This document shows positions 8,682 through 16,293 of a stretch of DNA of 64,000 nt, piece after piece. The translations under genes and the position numbers were made by a program. Numbering within the stretch: position 1 is the first letter of the stretch; each line of letters opens with the position of its first letter. The notes under the pieces are model-generated. The model was not told the DNA's origin and did no database searches. It worked only from the letters and a program-made list of their open reading frames with translations. The stretch comes from Fictibacillus marinisediminis (GTDB lineage: Bacteria; Bacillota; Bacilli; Bacillales; Fictibacillaceae): contig NZ_JAIWJX010000002.1 in NCBI RefSeq assembly GCF_023149135.1, positions 186,001-250,000 of the forward strand. Direction: 5' to 3'.

Positions 8682-9011
8682 TTAGCAGCAGCCTTTACTG
8701 CAGCCGCTGATGAAGCCATCATGATGACCGCCAAAGCCAATTGAGCAGCCGATGATAATTAATAGGATGAACAGGACGACAACGATAGCAAATCCGCCAC
8801 CGCCATACCCGCAGCCACCGAACCCAGGATAACCGTATCCATAGCCGTAACCGCCACCGCCACCGAATCCACCAACTGCGCCTGGGTAACCGTAGCCACC
8901 ATAACCGCCTCCGAATCCACCAACTGCGCCTGGGTAACCGTAGCCACCAGAACCGCCGCCGTAGCCGTATCCATAACCAAATCCTTGACGCTTATTTCTA
9001 ATTCCAGACAA
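8682..9011 (-). CDS. Glycine/tyrosine-rich protein with YjcZ-type C-terminus, likely sporulation
   Basis: A 109-residue protein. Residues 10-75 are almost only G, Y, F, P, A and V in GYGYPGAVGGFGGG-type repeats. Residues 75-92 form a single hydrophobic helix (FAIVVVLFILLIIIGCS) that matches the tiny YjcZ family of Bacillus sporulation membrane proteins, and the tail is Cys/His-containing (GCSKGCC). TTG 9011 is preceded by AAAGGAG; no ATG is available. A sigma-K-like promoter lies upstream, so mother-cell expression and a spore-surface place are inferred. The glycine-rich extension is much longer than in ordinary YjcZ proteins. Confidence 0.75.
   Translation of the reverse strand: MSGIRNKRQGFGYGYGYGGGSGGYGYPGAVGGFGGGYGGYGYPGAVGGFGGGGGYGYGYGYPGFGGCGYGGGGFAIVVVLFILLIIIGCSIGFGGHHDGFISGCSKGCC
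8863..8958. repeat. Two tandem copies of a 48-bp coding repeat
   Basis: The blocks starting at 8863 and 8911 are nearly identical over 39 bases and encode a 16-residue unit with GYPGAVGGFGGG. This suggests recent duplication in a low-complexity gene. Confidence 0.8.
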
Positions 9012-9057
9012 TGTGTAGATCTCCTTTCTTCCAACAATTTAAAAGTTACTTGCCCTA

Positions 9058-9084
9058 TAGAGTATGTAAAAACGGAAGAAGGGT
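9058..9084 (-). promoter_or_regulatory. Candidate sigma-K promoter
   Basis: On the minus strand, AC (9084-9083), 16 bases, then CATACTCTA (9066-9058) fits the sigma-K pattern AC-N16-CATANNNTA, about 45 bases upstream of the glycine-rich gene. Confidence 0.5.
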
Positions 9085-9168
9085 TTGGACAATTGTCGGG
9101 GCAATGGCGGAATTTGTTATATAATAAGGGGGCTGTAAGTTTTTTGGAAATTCAAATGAGGTGAGATC

Positions 9169-10254
9169 ATGCTTGAAAAGGTCAATCAAATTCTGCGGCA
9201 TAGCGGCCTTCCTGCGTTAAAAGATTCTTCGGATTATTACTTTCTTGGTGAGGGTGCCTGGCACGCCGCTTATCGTGCCGTTCTTTCTGAAGGGGATTAT
9301 GTCATACGGATTCCTAAGCCTGTCGCCTATGATCGAAGTATTGAATTTCATGAAGAGAGCTTACTGGCTGAATATGAGGGAGCAAAGTGGTATTACAGAA
9401 CAGCCAACAGGGCAGTAAAGGGAATCTGCCCGGAATTCTACCATTATCATGTATCCCCGGAACTGACTTACACGATTGAAAGTTACATGGGAGAAACTCT
9501 TAACCTTTCAGCAGCAACAAAACAGCAGATGTATGACTATGGGTTTCAGTTAGGCTCATTTTATAAAAAGATGGACAGCCTTCCTTTAGAGCGCCAGGGC
9601 TTTGGGTATTTAAAATGGAATGGAACAGAAGCGTCGGGTGAACTGGAGGAAGACCCTATTCAATATCTGATTCATGAAAAGGCGGAATATCAGCAGGAGC
9701 TTGATAATCTGTTGAGATCTGATCTTCCTTTTTGCAAGAATCTCGTAAAACAAAAAGCAGAAGAACTTCTGAACCTCAGACAAATCGAAAAATATGGAAT
9801 TACGCTCTCCAATCAGGATACATCGCCGGAGAACCTCATTATAAACGATCAGCTTCCAAAGCTGATCGATCCGGTACCGATCATCTACAGTGGGGTCAGC
9901 CTTGCTGCTAATCATATACATAACTACGAAGTTACTTTTCCTCTTTATTGGAATGCACCAAGGTACAAGAGACACGAGTTTCATTTATATAAAGATCAGC
10001 TGTTGGCAAACAGCCAGGGATTTAGAGAGGGATACGCGGATCAATCCGAAGAGATGGGGTTGGCCTTGGGAATTGAGCGGATGCTAAAGCTGTTGTCAAT
10101 GGCTCACGATCATTATCAAAAGATTGTTAGCCCTGCATTGAGCCAAGAACAGCAAATTCGGATGGGGAGCCTGAGTGAGGTGAAAGAACGGCTTATGCTG
10201 CTCCTTGGCTTGCTCGAAAACTATGAAGTAAGAGATAAAGGAGGCGTACGATGA
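9169..10254 (+). CDS. Aminoglycoside phosphotransferase (APH)-family kinase
   Basis: This 361-residue protein has the APH/choline-kinase fold marks: a nucleotide-binding start (FLGEGAWHAAYRA, residues 25-37), a lysine-containing strand YVIRIPKP, a catalytic-loop motif NQDTSPENLII near residue 215 and a metal-binding LIDPVPI (DFG equivalent). The usual catalytic loop is HxDxxxxN; here the histidine is asparagine, though the aspartate and final asparagine remain. It probably phosphorylates a small hydroxylated metabolite or antibiotic; the substrate is unknown. It overlaps the next gene by four bases (ATGA), so the two are co-translated. Confidence 0.75.
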   Translation: MLEKVNQILRHSGLPALKDSSDYYFLGEGAWHAAYRAVLSEGDYVIRIPKPVAYDRSIEFHEESLLAEYEGAKWYYRTANRAVKGICPEFYHYHVSPELTYTIESYMGETLNLSAATKQQMYDYGFQLGSFYKKMDSLPLERQGFGYLKWNGTEASGELEEDPIQYLIHEKAEYQQELDNLLRSDLPFCKNLVKQKAEELLNLRQIEKYGITLSNQDTSPENLIINDQLPKLIDPVPIIYSGVSLAANHIHNYEVTFPLYWNAPRYKRHEFHLYKDQLLANSQGFREGYADQSEEMGLALGIERMLKLLSMAHDHYQKIVSPALSQEQQIRMGSLSEVKERLMLLLGLLENYEVRDKGGVR

Positions 10255-10736
10255 GTCTTTTGAAGTCATTTGCTGAACAAATAGAATGGCTGGAGGAATT
10301 AAGGACGGTGAAAGAGGAATTGTGGCTTGAGCCTATTTCAAGCGGGAAATGGTCAATAGGTGAAGTTGTTTCTCATTTTAAAGTATGGGACTTATTCGTG
10401 ATCCACCAACGTCTTCCTTATTTTTTAGAACATCAAACTTTCCCGGAGAATGAGATCGATGCGGAGAAGATCAATCAGGACGCCGCTCTTTATGCCAAGT
10501 CGGATATTTCCAAATCTCAATTGCTTCAGGAAACGATTGAAACAAGGGCCAGTCTGGTTCAGCAGCTGCATACGATTCCAGAAGAATGGTGGATTCAGCC
10601 TTTTGCCTATAAAACAAAGACATTGACGCTCGCTTCCTATATTCAAGGATTGTCAGAGCATGACAAGCACCATCAGGATCAGATCAGCCTCTATCTGCAA
10701 AAGTCAGCCAATCATGCAGGGAATGGATTGCCATGA
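10251..10736 (+). CDS. DinB-like domain protein
   Basis: A 161-residue four-helix-bundle protein of the DinB/YfiT superfamily. A metal-site pattern of spaced histidines is visible: SHFKVWD near residue 42 and HDKHHQDQI near 137-145. The family includes thiol transferases (bacillithiol-dependent) and proteins of unknown role. The gene begins inside the stop of the APH-type kinase, and the C-terminal tail is short. No specific reaction can be assigned. Confidence 0.8.
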   Translation: MSLLKSFAEQIEWLEELRTVKEELWLEPISSGKWSIGEVVSHFKVWDLFVIHQRLPYFLEHQTFPENEIDAEKINQDAALYAKSDISKSQLLQETIETRASLVQQLHTIPEEWWIQPFAYKTKTLTLASYIQGLSEHDKHHQDQISLYLQKSANHAGNGLP

Positions 10737-10810
10737 TGGGGAAAGATGGCGCAGGAAATCGAATTTCCCCGGAAATGATCGACAGAATCAGGAGGAATGA
10801 GAAAACGAAA

Positions 10811-10835
10811 CACCCTGTTTTAGAGAAACAGGGTG
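10811..10835. terminator. Bidirectional terminator
   Basis: A perfect CACCCTGTTT / AAACAGGGTG stem lies between the convergent DinB-like gene and DUF962 gene. The minus-strand side follows the DUF962 stop immediately and has a T-rich tail. Confidence 0.8.
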
Positions 10836-11177
10836 CTAAAGGGACAACCTTTTCAATTCTTGCTCGAGCCTTCCTGTCAGGGTAAAGAAAAACATCTTAA
10901 AGTCTGCGCGTAATGACCAAAGGGGATGCCCGAATGTAGCCGGCTTGTTGCCTTCGATAAAGAAATGACTATACCACGCAAGCCCATAGGCTGTAACGGG
11001 AGCCGCCAGTAAAAACCAGGCATTGACCGAAGCACCAAGTGCCAAGAAGATAAATACAAGGGAGGTTCCAAGAAAATGCCAGGCCCTTGTGCTTTTCTTG
11101 GAATGCTGAGTTAAATAGAATACCCAAAATTCATCAAATGTTTTTAGTTTGTTATCCTGTGGAATACCTGGTTGCAT
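10836..11177 (-). CDS. DUF962/Mpo1-like membrane protein
   Basis: A 113-residue protein with a DEFWVFYLTQHSKKSTRAWHFLGT start and two hydrophobic hairpins, then WYSHFFIEGNKPATFGHPLWSLRADF, as in the DUF962/Mpo1-like family (the yeast member is a 2-hydroxy fatty acid dioxygenase; the bacterial role is not established). The histidines of the Q-H, H and E-x-N motifs are present. I place the start at ATG 11177, because AGGAGG lies nine bases upstream; the longer frame from 11198 would include that Shine-Dalgarno in its own coding part. Confidence 0.8.
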   Translation of the reverse strand: MQPGIPQDNKLKTFDEFWVFYLTQHSKKSTRAWHFLGTSLVFIFLALGASVNAWFLLAAPVTAYGLAWYSHFFIEGNKPATFGHPLWSLRADFKMFFFTLTGRLEQELKRLSL

Positions 11178-11241
11178 AAAAATCAGCCTCCTAATCATCT
11201 TTTCTTTATGTACTTCGGTATAGGTTAAGTTTTTCCTTTAA

Positions 11242-11279
11242 TAAGAGCTTCGTCACTTCATCAGGTGATGGAGCTCTTA
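11242..11279 (+). other. Long hairpin in a divergent intergenic region
   Basis: TAAGAGCT (11242-11249) pairs with AGCTCTTA (11272-11279), and the stem continues inward to about 15 bp with two G.T pairs and an 8-nt loop. There is no T-run on the plus strand, so it is not an obvious terminator. Its function is unknown. Confidence 0.5.
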
Positions 11280-11365
11280 GCTGTTGTTAAACGCAAGGTT
11301 AGTATTTTGTCAGACGGGTAAATTAAATAAGACATGCGTAACAGACAAAAAGGAAGGTGCCAAAA

Positions 11366-11659
11366 ATGTTAAAAACACAAACAGCCGAACGCGTAAATAT
11401 GCTGTTTTCACTATTAGGGCAGCAGCTTGAAGAGAAGGAATATAACAAAGATCGTCTGCAAAAAATAACCGAACTTTGCCAGCTGTTAAAGGAAGACGTT
11501 GAAGTCGGCGAACAAACTTCTGAAGTTTTTAATGACATTGTGGCCGTTGGGCAGGACGCTCTCGAAACCCAAGGGGATAAAAAAAGTTTCCTTCATTCAA
11601 AGGAAAAAGAGTTAAACGAGTATTACGAGCATCTCAAAAAACTGTTGGAGGAGCAGTAA
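11366..11659 (+). CDS. Hypothetical helical protein, 97 aa
   Basis: I do not recognise a family. The product is small, charged and predicted all-helical, with the ends rich in Glu and Lys (KSFLHSKEKELNEYYEHLKKLLEEQ). ATG 11366 follows AAGGAAGG with eight bases between; the GTG nine bases upstream overlaps that ribosome site. A possible sigma-B promoter (GGTTAG, about 13 bases, GGGTAA at 11316-11321) precedes it. The next gene is a general stress protein with a clear sigma-B promoter, so stress expression is plausible. Confidence 0.6.
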   Translation: MLKTQTAERVNMLFSLLGQQLEEKEYNKDRLQKITELCQLLKEDVEVGEQTSEVFNDIVAVGQDALETQGDKKSFLHSKEKELNEYYEHLKKLLEEQ

Positions 11660-11660
11660 C

Positions 11661-11686
11661 GTTTTAGGCGCATTGAATAAGGGTAC
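11661..11686 (+). promoter_or_regulatory. Sigma-B promoter
   Basis: GTTTTA (11661-11666), exactly 14 bases, then GGGTAC (11681-11686). The sigma-B consensus is GTTTAA-N14-GGGTAT. It starts two bases after the previous stop codon and serves the general stress gene at 11727. Confidence 0.75.
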
Positions 11687-11726
11687 ATGCTCAATAGAGC
11701 TTTATTAAAAACTTGGAGGGATTACG

Positions 11727-12266
11727 ATGGATCAAAAAAAAGTCATTGGTGTTTTTTCGACAGAAGAAGAAGCCGTATCAGCGATTAATTCTTTACGGGA
11801 AAGAGGCTATGATGAAGGGGACATCTCAGTAATCGCCCAGGATAAAGAAGAACGGAGACACATTGAAGACGAAACAGGAACAAAAGCTGGTGAAGGAGCA
11901 GCAGCGGGTGCTGCGACCGGCGGTGTGCTAGGCGGTGTAGGAGGCTTGCTCGCAGGTATTGGCGCACTTGCTATTCCCGGGATTGGTCCGATTGTTGCTG
12001 CCGGTCCGATCGCAGCTACCCTAGGCGGAGCAGCCATCGGTGCAGGTGCAGGTGGACTTGTGGGTGCATTGGTTGGTATGGGTATTCCTGAAGAGGAAGC
12101 AGAAGAATACCGGAACTACGTAGAAAATGGGAAAATTTTAGTTTTGGTGGATGCTGATGCAGAACGCAGGGAACACGTGTATGACACATTCCGGAACAAC
12201 AATACGCTGAACTCCCGCTATTATGAAAGAAACTTGCCCGGAGGAGACAGCGGTAGAATCTATTAA
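11727..12266 (+). CDS. General stress protein 17M-like (YflT family)
   Basis: A 179-residue protein. Residues 1-45 form the GSP-17M-type domain (VIGVFSTEEEAVSAINSLRERGYDEGDISVIA), residues 60-125 are a glycine- and alanine-rich hydrophobic hairpin of the kind that inserts in membranes, and the C-terminus repeats a ferredoxin-like strand (NGKILVLVDAD). In B. subtilis, YflT is a sigma-B-dependent heat and general stress protein, and the sigma-B promoter at 11661-11686 agrees. The biochemical role is unknown. A terminator follows at 12311. Confidence 0.8.
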   Translation: MDQKKVIGVFSTEEEAVSAINSLRERGYDEGDISVIAQDKEERRHIEDETGTKAGEGAAAGAATGGVLGGVGGLLAGIGALAIPGIGPIVAAGPIAATLGGAAIGAGAGGLVGALVGMGIPEEEAEEYRNYVENGKILVLVDADAERREHVYDTFRNNNTLNSRYYERNLPGGDSGRIY

Positions 12267-12310
12267 CAAGTAGCACGCGGTAAGGCAACAGTATAAAAAG
12301 TTTAGGTTGG

Positions 12311-12341
12311 AGCTAAAGCTGGAATGCTTTAGCTTCTTTTT
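12311..12341 (+). terminator. Intrinsic terminator
   Basis: AGCTAAAGC / GCTTTAGCT stem with a six-base loop followed by TCTTTTT. Confidence 0.85.
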
Positions 12342-12410
12342 GTTTGTTCATCGGTCTATTTGTCGAAGGATTATAGTTGAAGAGGGTGGGAAGTTATGTA
12401 AAAATAAAAT

Positions 12411-12428
12411 AAAACGACTAGTCATTTT
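12411..12428. promoter_or_regulatory. Candidate TetR-type operator
   Basis: AAAA-C-GACTAGTC-A-TTTT is an 18-bp palindrome with one mismatched pair, about 20 bases before the GNAT gene that precedes a TetR regulator gene. A Spo0A-box-like TTTGTCGAA is at 12359-12367. Confidence 0.4.
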
Positions 12429-12446
12429 TATTGGAGGGATAAGATT

Positions 12447-13364
12447 ATGGTTTCCATTAAAAGGTTGAACACACTCAGTTTTCAAGAGGCTGCTGATTTA
12501 TTTAATGAAGGTTTCAAACATTATTTTACAGATATCACGTTAACTGTCGATTCGCTGATTAAAAAACTGGCCAATGAAGATCTCTCACCTGAAAAATCAG
12601 TGGTCGCCTTTGATCAGGAAAAACCGGTTGGCTTTGTCATCAACGGATTCAGAACTGTCAATGGCCAAAAGATTTCCTGGAATGGCGGAACGGGTATCAT
12701 ACCTGAATACCGGGGCAAGGGTATAGGCAAAGAGATGATAACCGCTTGTATGGATATTTATGAAGAAGAAGGAGCAGAACTGCTGCTTCTTGAAGCAATT
12801 TCTGAAAATACAAGAGCCATCAAGTTGTATGAGAGCATGGGTTACAGCATATTTGATGAACTTACTTTCCTCGTAAATAATGAGCCTCTCTCTGAGGGCG
12901 CCTTTTACTTTGAAGGTGATTATGACTTGATTCATGGAATCCCGCAGGATGTAAGGGATATTGAATTTTATCAGCATATGACAGCATGGCAGACACAGTA
13001 TCAGAGCCTTAAAGACAGTGAATCGCTCATTGTAAAATGTGGCCAGGAAACGGTTGGCTATGCTGTATTCAAACGGACGAAAAATGCGGAAGGAAAAATT
13101 GAGGGCATCGCACTTTATCAGTGTGAAGCAAAACCAGGATATGAGAAAGCGCATGATGTTATTCAATTTATGCTTCGTTCCGTTTATAGTCCTGCAGAAC
13201 CAGCCTGCCGCCGTATGACCGTAAACTTTTCAAAGAGCAATAAGCTGGTTTGTGATGCCCTTTCTAAAGAAGGTTTTACAGTGATGATCGAGCAGGTCCA
13301 TATGTCCAAAGCGGTACGTACACCGTCGAGCAGCGAAACAGAAACAAAAGCTGTACAATCATAA
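12447..13364 (+). CDS. GNAT family N-acetyltransferase, two-domain
   Basis: A 305-residue protein. The N-terminal half is a complete GNAT domain: acceptor strands, then the acetyl-CoA motif GIIPEYRGKGIGKEM (about residues 84-98) and the helix ENTRAIKLYESMGY. The C-terminal half (about 155-290) resembles a second, degenerate GNAT repeat without a clear acetyl-CoA loop. The substrate is unknown. ATG 12447 follows GGAGGG. The TetR gene begins 85 bases after it, so the two may form a regulator-enzyme pair. Confidence 0.8.
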   Translation: MVSIKRLNTLSFQEAADLFNEGFKHYFTDITLTVDSLIKKLANEDLSPEKSVVAFDQEKPVGFVINGFRTVNGQKISWNGGTGIIPEYRGKGIGKEMITACMDIYEEEGAELLLLEAISENTRAIKLYESMGYSIFDELTFLVNNEPLSEGAFYFEGDYDLIHGIPQDVRDIEFYQHMTAWQTQYQSLKDSESLIVKCGQETVGYAVFKRTKNAEGKIEGIALYQCEAKPGYEKAHDVIQFMLRSVYSPAEPACRRMTVNFSKSNKLVCDALSKEGFTVMIEQVHMSKAVRTPSSSETETKAVQS

Positions 13365-13448
13365 ATAAAAGTAAATAAAGGGTTTCGTAATTTCATGCAG
13401 AAAAAGGTGTGCATACAACCACGAGATCAAAACATTGGGGGAAAGAGC

Positions 13449-14072
13449 ATGCCAAAGGTTTCAGAAGAATACAAAGAAGAGAAGAAGAACAGGATTCTGG
13501 AGAGTGCCCTCCGCTGTTTTGGCGAAAAAGGGTACGAAGCGACGATTATTGATGATATTGTGAGAGAATCCAATTTGAGCAAGGGCGCCATCTACAATTA
13601 CTTTAACAGTAAGGAAGAAATTTATCTTCAGCTCCTTCAGGGGCGAACGAAGGATTTCTTCTCAGAGGTAGAGAGTGAATATCATAAGCGATCAAGTGCA
13701 ACAGATAAACTGCGTTTTTTATTTGAAAGGTTCCAGAATCAGCCGTTGACTGATGAACGCAGGAAATCCATGAGGTTATATACGGAATTCTGGCTGTACA
13801 GCGCCCGTCAGGAAGATCTAAAGAAACTGATGGAAGAAAGGTACCTGCGATTTACAGGGTTTCTAAAAGACATTATTAAAGAAGGACAAGAGACTGGAGA
13901 GTTCAACGAACAGGTCGATTCTGGATTTATTTCTCAAATTTTTTGGGCGCTCAGGGACGGCAACGTTCTTCATTACTCTCTGCTTGGAGAAGAAGAACAG
14001 TATAAAAAAACGTGGGAAATGATTGAGGAGTTTTTTATTGGCTGCTTAACCACACCAAAGAATCGGGAGTAG
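13449..14072 (+). CDS. TetR/AcrR family transcriptional regulator
   Basis: A 207-residue repressor. The N-terminal HTH is classical: RILESALRCFGEKGYEATIIDDIVRESNLSKGAIYNYFNSKEEIY (about residues 14-58, described in two parts), followed by an all-helical ligand domain. I start it at ATG 13449, six bases after GGGGGAAAG; the frame continues upstream to 13395 without a ribosome site. The palindrome at 12411-12428 upstream of the GNAT gene is a candidate target. A terminator overlaps its stop codon. Confidence 0.88.
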   Translation: MPKVSEEYKEEKKNRILESALRCFGEKGYEATIIDDIVRESNLSKGAIYNYFNSKEEIYLQLLQGRTKDFFSEVESEYHKRSSATDKLRFLFERFQNQPLTDERRKSMRLYTEFWLYSARQEDLKKLMEERYLRFTGFLKDIIKEGQETGEFNEQVDSGFISQIFWALRDGNVLHYSLLGEEEQYKKTWEMIEEFFIGCLTTPKNRE

Positions 14073-14088
14073 AATCCCGATTTTTTTT
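14061..14088 (+). terminator. Intrinsic terminator overlapping the tetR stop
   Basis: ATCGGGA / TCCCGAT stem with a six-base loop and eight T. Confidence 0.88.
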
Positions 14089-14127
14089 GTGGAGAAAAAG
14101 AGAATGATTTCCCGGGATATAAAAGAT

Positions 14128-14136
14128 TTTGTCGAA
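14128..14136 (+). promoter_or_regulatory. Spo0A-box-like site in the 14089-14329 intergenic region
   Basis: TTTGTCGAA matches the Spo0A binding consensus. The rest of this roughly 240-base gap holds the ECF promoter at 14272 and no credible gene. Confidence 0.35.
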
Positions 14137-14271
14137 TGGAGGCAGGGTCAACCCGCGAGGATAGGCCAGAACGGAGAGCATGTCAAAATACCCCGATATT
14201 TCTATATTAATAGCGACTGGTTATGCATTGTAATTTACAAAAATTGGAGTACACTTAAGTTTGGGTTTTTT

Positions 14272-14298
14272 TGAAACCTTTTACTTCAAAACAACGAC
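14272..14298 (+). promoter_or_regulatory. ECF-sigma promoter of the sigX operon
   Basis: TGAAAC (14272-14277), 17 bases and CGAC (14295-14298) fit the SigX-type ECF promoter pattern. It lies 32 bases before the sigX start, as expected for autoregulation. Confidence 0.7.
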
Positions 14299-14329
14299 TA
14301 AAAAAATAGATAGATAGGGGGGCAACGCA

Positions 14330-14875
14330 GTGAAAGACTCGTTTGACCGGCTATATGAGGAATACCATCATTCCTTGTTTCAGTTTGTTTTCTATATGGT
14401 CAGAAACAGGGAGGCGGCAGAAGATATTGTACAGGAAGTGTATATAAAAGTTCTCAAAGCCTATGAAACATTTGAAGGTAAAAGCTCTGAAAAGACATGG
14501 CTTTATTCAATAGCAAGGCATGTCACCATTGACTGGATCCGCAAGCAGAACCGCCGGAAGAAGAAACTCCTGTTTTTTACTTTATCGGAGAACGAGAACC
14601 AGCTTGCTGATCTCCAGCCCCTGCCGGATGAATTTGTCACCCAGAAGGAATCGGTCAAAGAGTTATATCACGCGTTAAAAAAATGTACGATACAGCAGCA
14701 GCAAGTGCTAATCCTCCGCTATATCCAATCGCTCTCCATCGCGGAAACTGCTGCAGTGCTCGGTTGGACAGAAAGCAAAGTGAAAACAACACAACACCGG
14801 GCGATCAAGGGACTAAAAGGTCTTTTGGATCAGACGTCAGGCTTGGAGGAGGAACGGAAAGATGGAATCGTCTAA
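14330..14875 (+). CDS. sigX: ECF RNA polymerase sigma factor, SigX type
   Basis: A 181-residue ECF sigma-70 factor that directs RNA polymerase to cell-envelope stress genes. Region 2 (YEEYHHSLFQFVFYMVRNREAAEDIVQEVY... continuing to KTWLYSIARH) and region 4 (VLILRYIQSLSIAETAAVLGWTESKVKTTQHRA) closely follow B. subtilis SigX, including the FEGKSSEKTWL segment. GTG 14330 has AGGGGGG seven bases upstream. It overlaps the rsiX-like gene by 14 bases, the usual coupling of sigma factor and anti-sigma. An ECF promoter with CGAC lies upstream. SigX in Bacillus controls genes for cell-surface charge. Confidence 0.85.
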   Translation: MKDSFDRLYEEYHHSLFQFVFYMVRNREAAEDIVQEVYIKVLKAYETFEGKSSEKTWLYSIARHVTIDWIRKQNRRKKKLLFFTLSENENQLADLQPLPDEFVTQKESVKELYHALKKCTIQQQQVLILRYIQSLSIAETAAVLGWTESKVKTTQHRAIKGLKGLLDQTSGLEEERKDGIV

Positions 14876-16193
14876 ATGGACGGAAGAAGAAATACAAAAG
14901 CAGCTTGAAAAGATGCCCCCTGTTAAAGACAAGCGCTCCCGTGAATTAATATTTCACGAAATAGAAGGAAGACTGGAAGAATCCAAGCATAGTAAGAAGA
15001 ACACAAGGACCTGGATTATGCCGGGGCTCGCCGCCGCCTGCTTGCTGGCCATCATCATGATCCTGGTGCCAGGCACCTTGTTTAAAAAAGAAGTCTCGGC
15101 GCCATCATTGCATGAGAATTCCATGGATAACAAAATGGCCGGAAAAGCAAAAGATCATGTCAAAGAACCCAGTCCGGCGGCCCAGCCGAAGCAGTCAGTG
15201 AAAACAGCCCGTTTGGAAGAACAAAAGAAGCCTGCGGCTCCTCAGGGACGGGTAAAGCCTTCAGGCCCAGCAAAGCCTGAAACAAGTGCTGATACTCCTG
15301 TCCAGCGAAGCAAGGTCAAGGTTGCTGCACCTCCAACCGTTTCCATTACGGCTGCTGTTGAAAGCGGAAAATACCATCCTCCGATGACAATGAAAGCTCT
15401 CAAGCAGCAGCTGTCTTCAGGAAAATCGGTGGTGACGGTAGCCTATAGTGACGAACAGGCGCAGTTCGTTGTGCCGGTATCTTTCCTTGTAAATGAAAAG
15501 GGAACATACGTGGATAAAGTGGAGAATGTGCTAGGAACCTTTAACCCAGAGAGAGTGGGGCTTCAGCCGACCATGCTGAACAAGGCGAAGCTTACTGAAA
15601 AAGAGGGATCGGTAGTTGTGGATCTGCCCCCAGGTTCAGTTTCTTCTGCAGAAGAAGCACTGCTTCCAAAGATTTTAAGCTATACCTTTGCGTACAACAA
15701 GGAATACTCCAACGTGAAATTTATGACAGGCGATAAGCCAGGCTATGAATTTTCCAACCTTGGACCAAAAGAGGATATGGACATTAATAGGAGCATTGGA
15801 GGAGCAAGCTATCTCTATACTTCTCCATCAGGTGATGAGTTTCTGGTGGAAAGCAATGCGACGAGCTTTGCAGATTCTGCCGGAAGCCTGCAGGGAGCAT
15901 TGGAGCAGCTGAGCAAGGGTTATAAGGATCAGAAACTTATGCCGGCAGTTCCCGATGGTATTAAGCTTACAGCTTCCAGGTCGGGAACATTGGCCGCGAT
16001 CCGGGTGGATGGAAGTGATTTGAAAAATGATGAGGAAACAAGAAAAATGATGGATGCCATCTTAGTGACGGCTAAGAACTATGGAAGCCAGTCTGTTTCG
16101 GTGACCAATACTAACCTTGAAGCTGTCGGACCCTATGACCTTGAACAGCCAATTGATTATGTGGCTGGTGTTAATTTTATGAACGTTAAATAA
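14862..16193 (+). CDS. rsiX: Anti-sigma factor, RsiX-like
   Basis: A 443-residue type II membrane protein. The cytoplasmic N-terminus (SSKWTEEEIQKQLEKMPPVKDKRS) resembles the sigma-binding part of RsiX; a single transmembrane helix lies at about residues 50-68; a Pro/Lys/Ala-rich linker spans about 90-165; and a folded extracytoplasmic domain follows (about 170-443). It should hold SigX at the membrane until an envelope signal arrives. It is longer than B. subtilis RsiX (about 368), mostly in the linker. The gene starts inside the end of sigX. Confidence 0.8.
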   Translation: MESSKWTEEEIQKQLEKMPPVKDKRSRELIFHEIEGRLEESKHSKKNTRTWIMPGLAAACLLAIIMILVPGTLFKKEVSAPSLHENSMDNKMAGKAKDHVKEPSPAAQPKQSVKTARLEEQKKPAAPQGRVKPSGPAKPETSADTPVQRSKVKVAAPPTVSITAAVESGKYHPPMTMKALKQQLSSGKSVVTVAYSDEQAQFVVPVSFLVNEKGTYVDKVENVLGTFNPERVGLQPTMLNKAKLTEKEGSVVVDLPPGSVSSAEEALLPKILSYTFAYNKEYSNVKFMTGDKPGYEFSNLGPKEDMDINRSIGGASYLYTSPSGDEFLVESNATSFADSAGSLQGALEQLSKGYKDQKLMPAVPDGIKLTASRSGTLAAIRVDGSDLKNDEETRKMMDAILVTAKNYGSQSVSVTNTNLEAVGPYDLEQPIDYVAGVNFMNVK

Positions 16194-16293
16194 TTTTCCA
16201 ATATATGTAACCTTTTGATCGGCAGGGCGTCTAATACGTTGGAGCGAGGAAAAGAAAACATGGCTTCGTCTTCCAATCCATTTCAGGAGGTAA

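Noticed and set aside
10733-10883. Short frame of about 50 codons starting in the DinB-like stop codon
   Set aside because: It runs through a bidirectional terminator into the antisense of the DUF962 gene.
14089-14274. 61-residue reading frame after the tetR terminator
   Set aside because: It begins within the terminator T-run, has no ribosome site, and overlaps the ECF promoter; composition is not gene-like.
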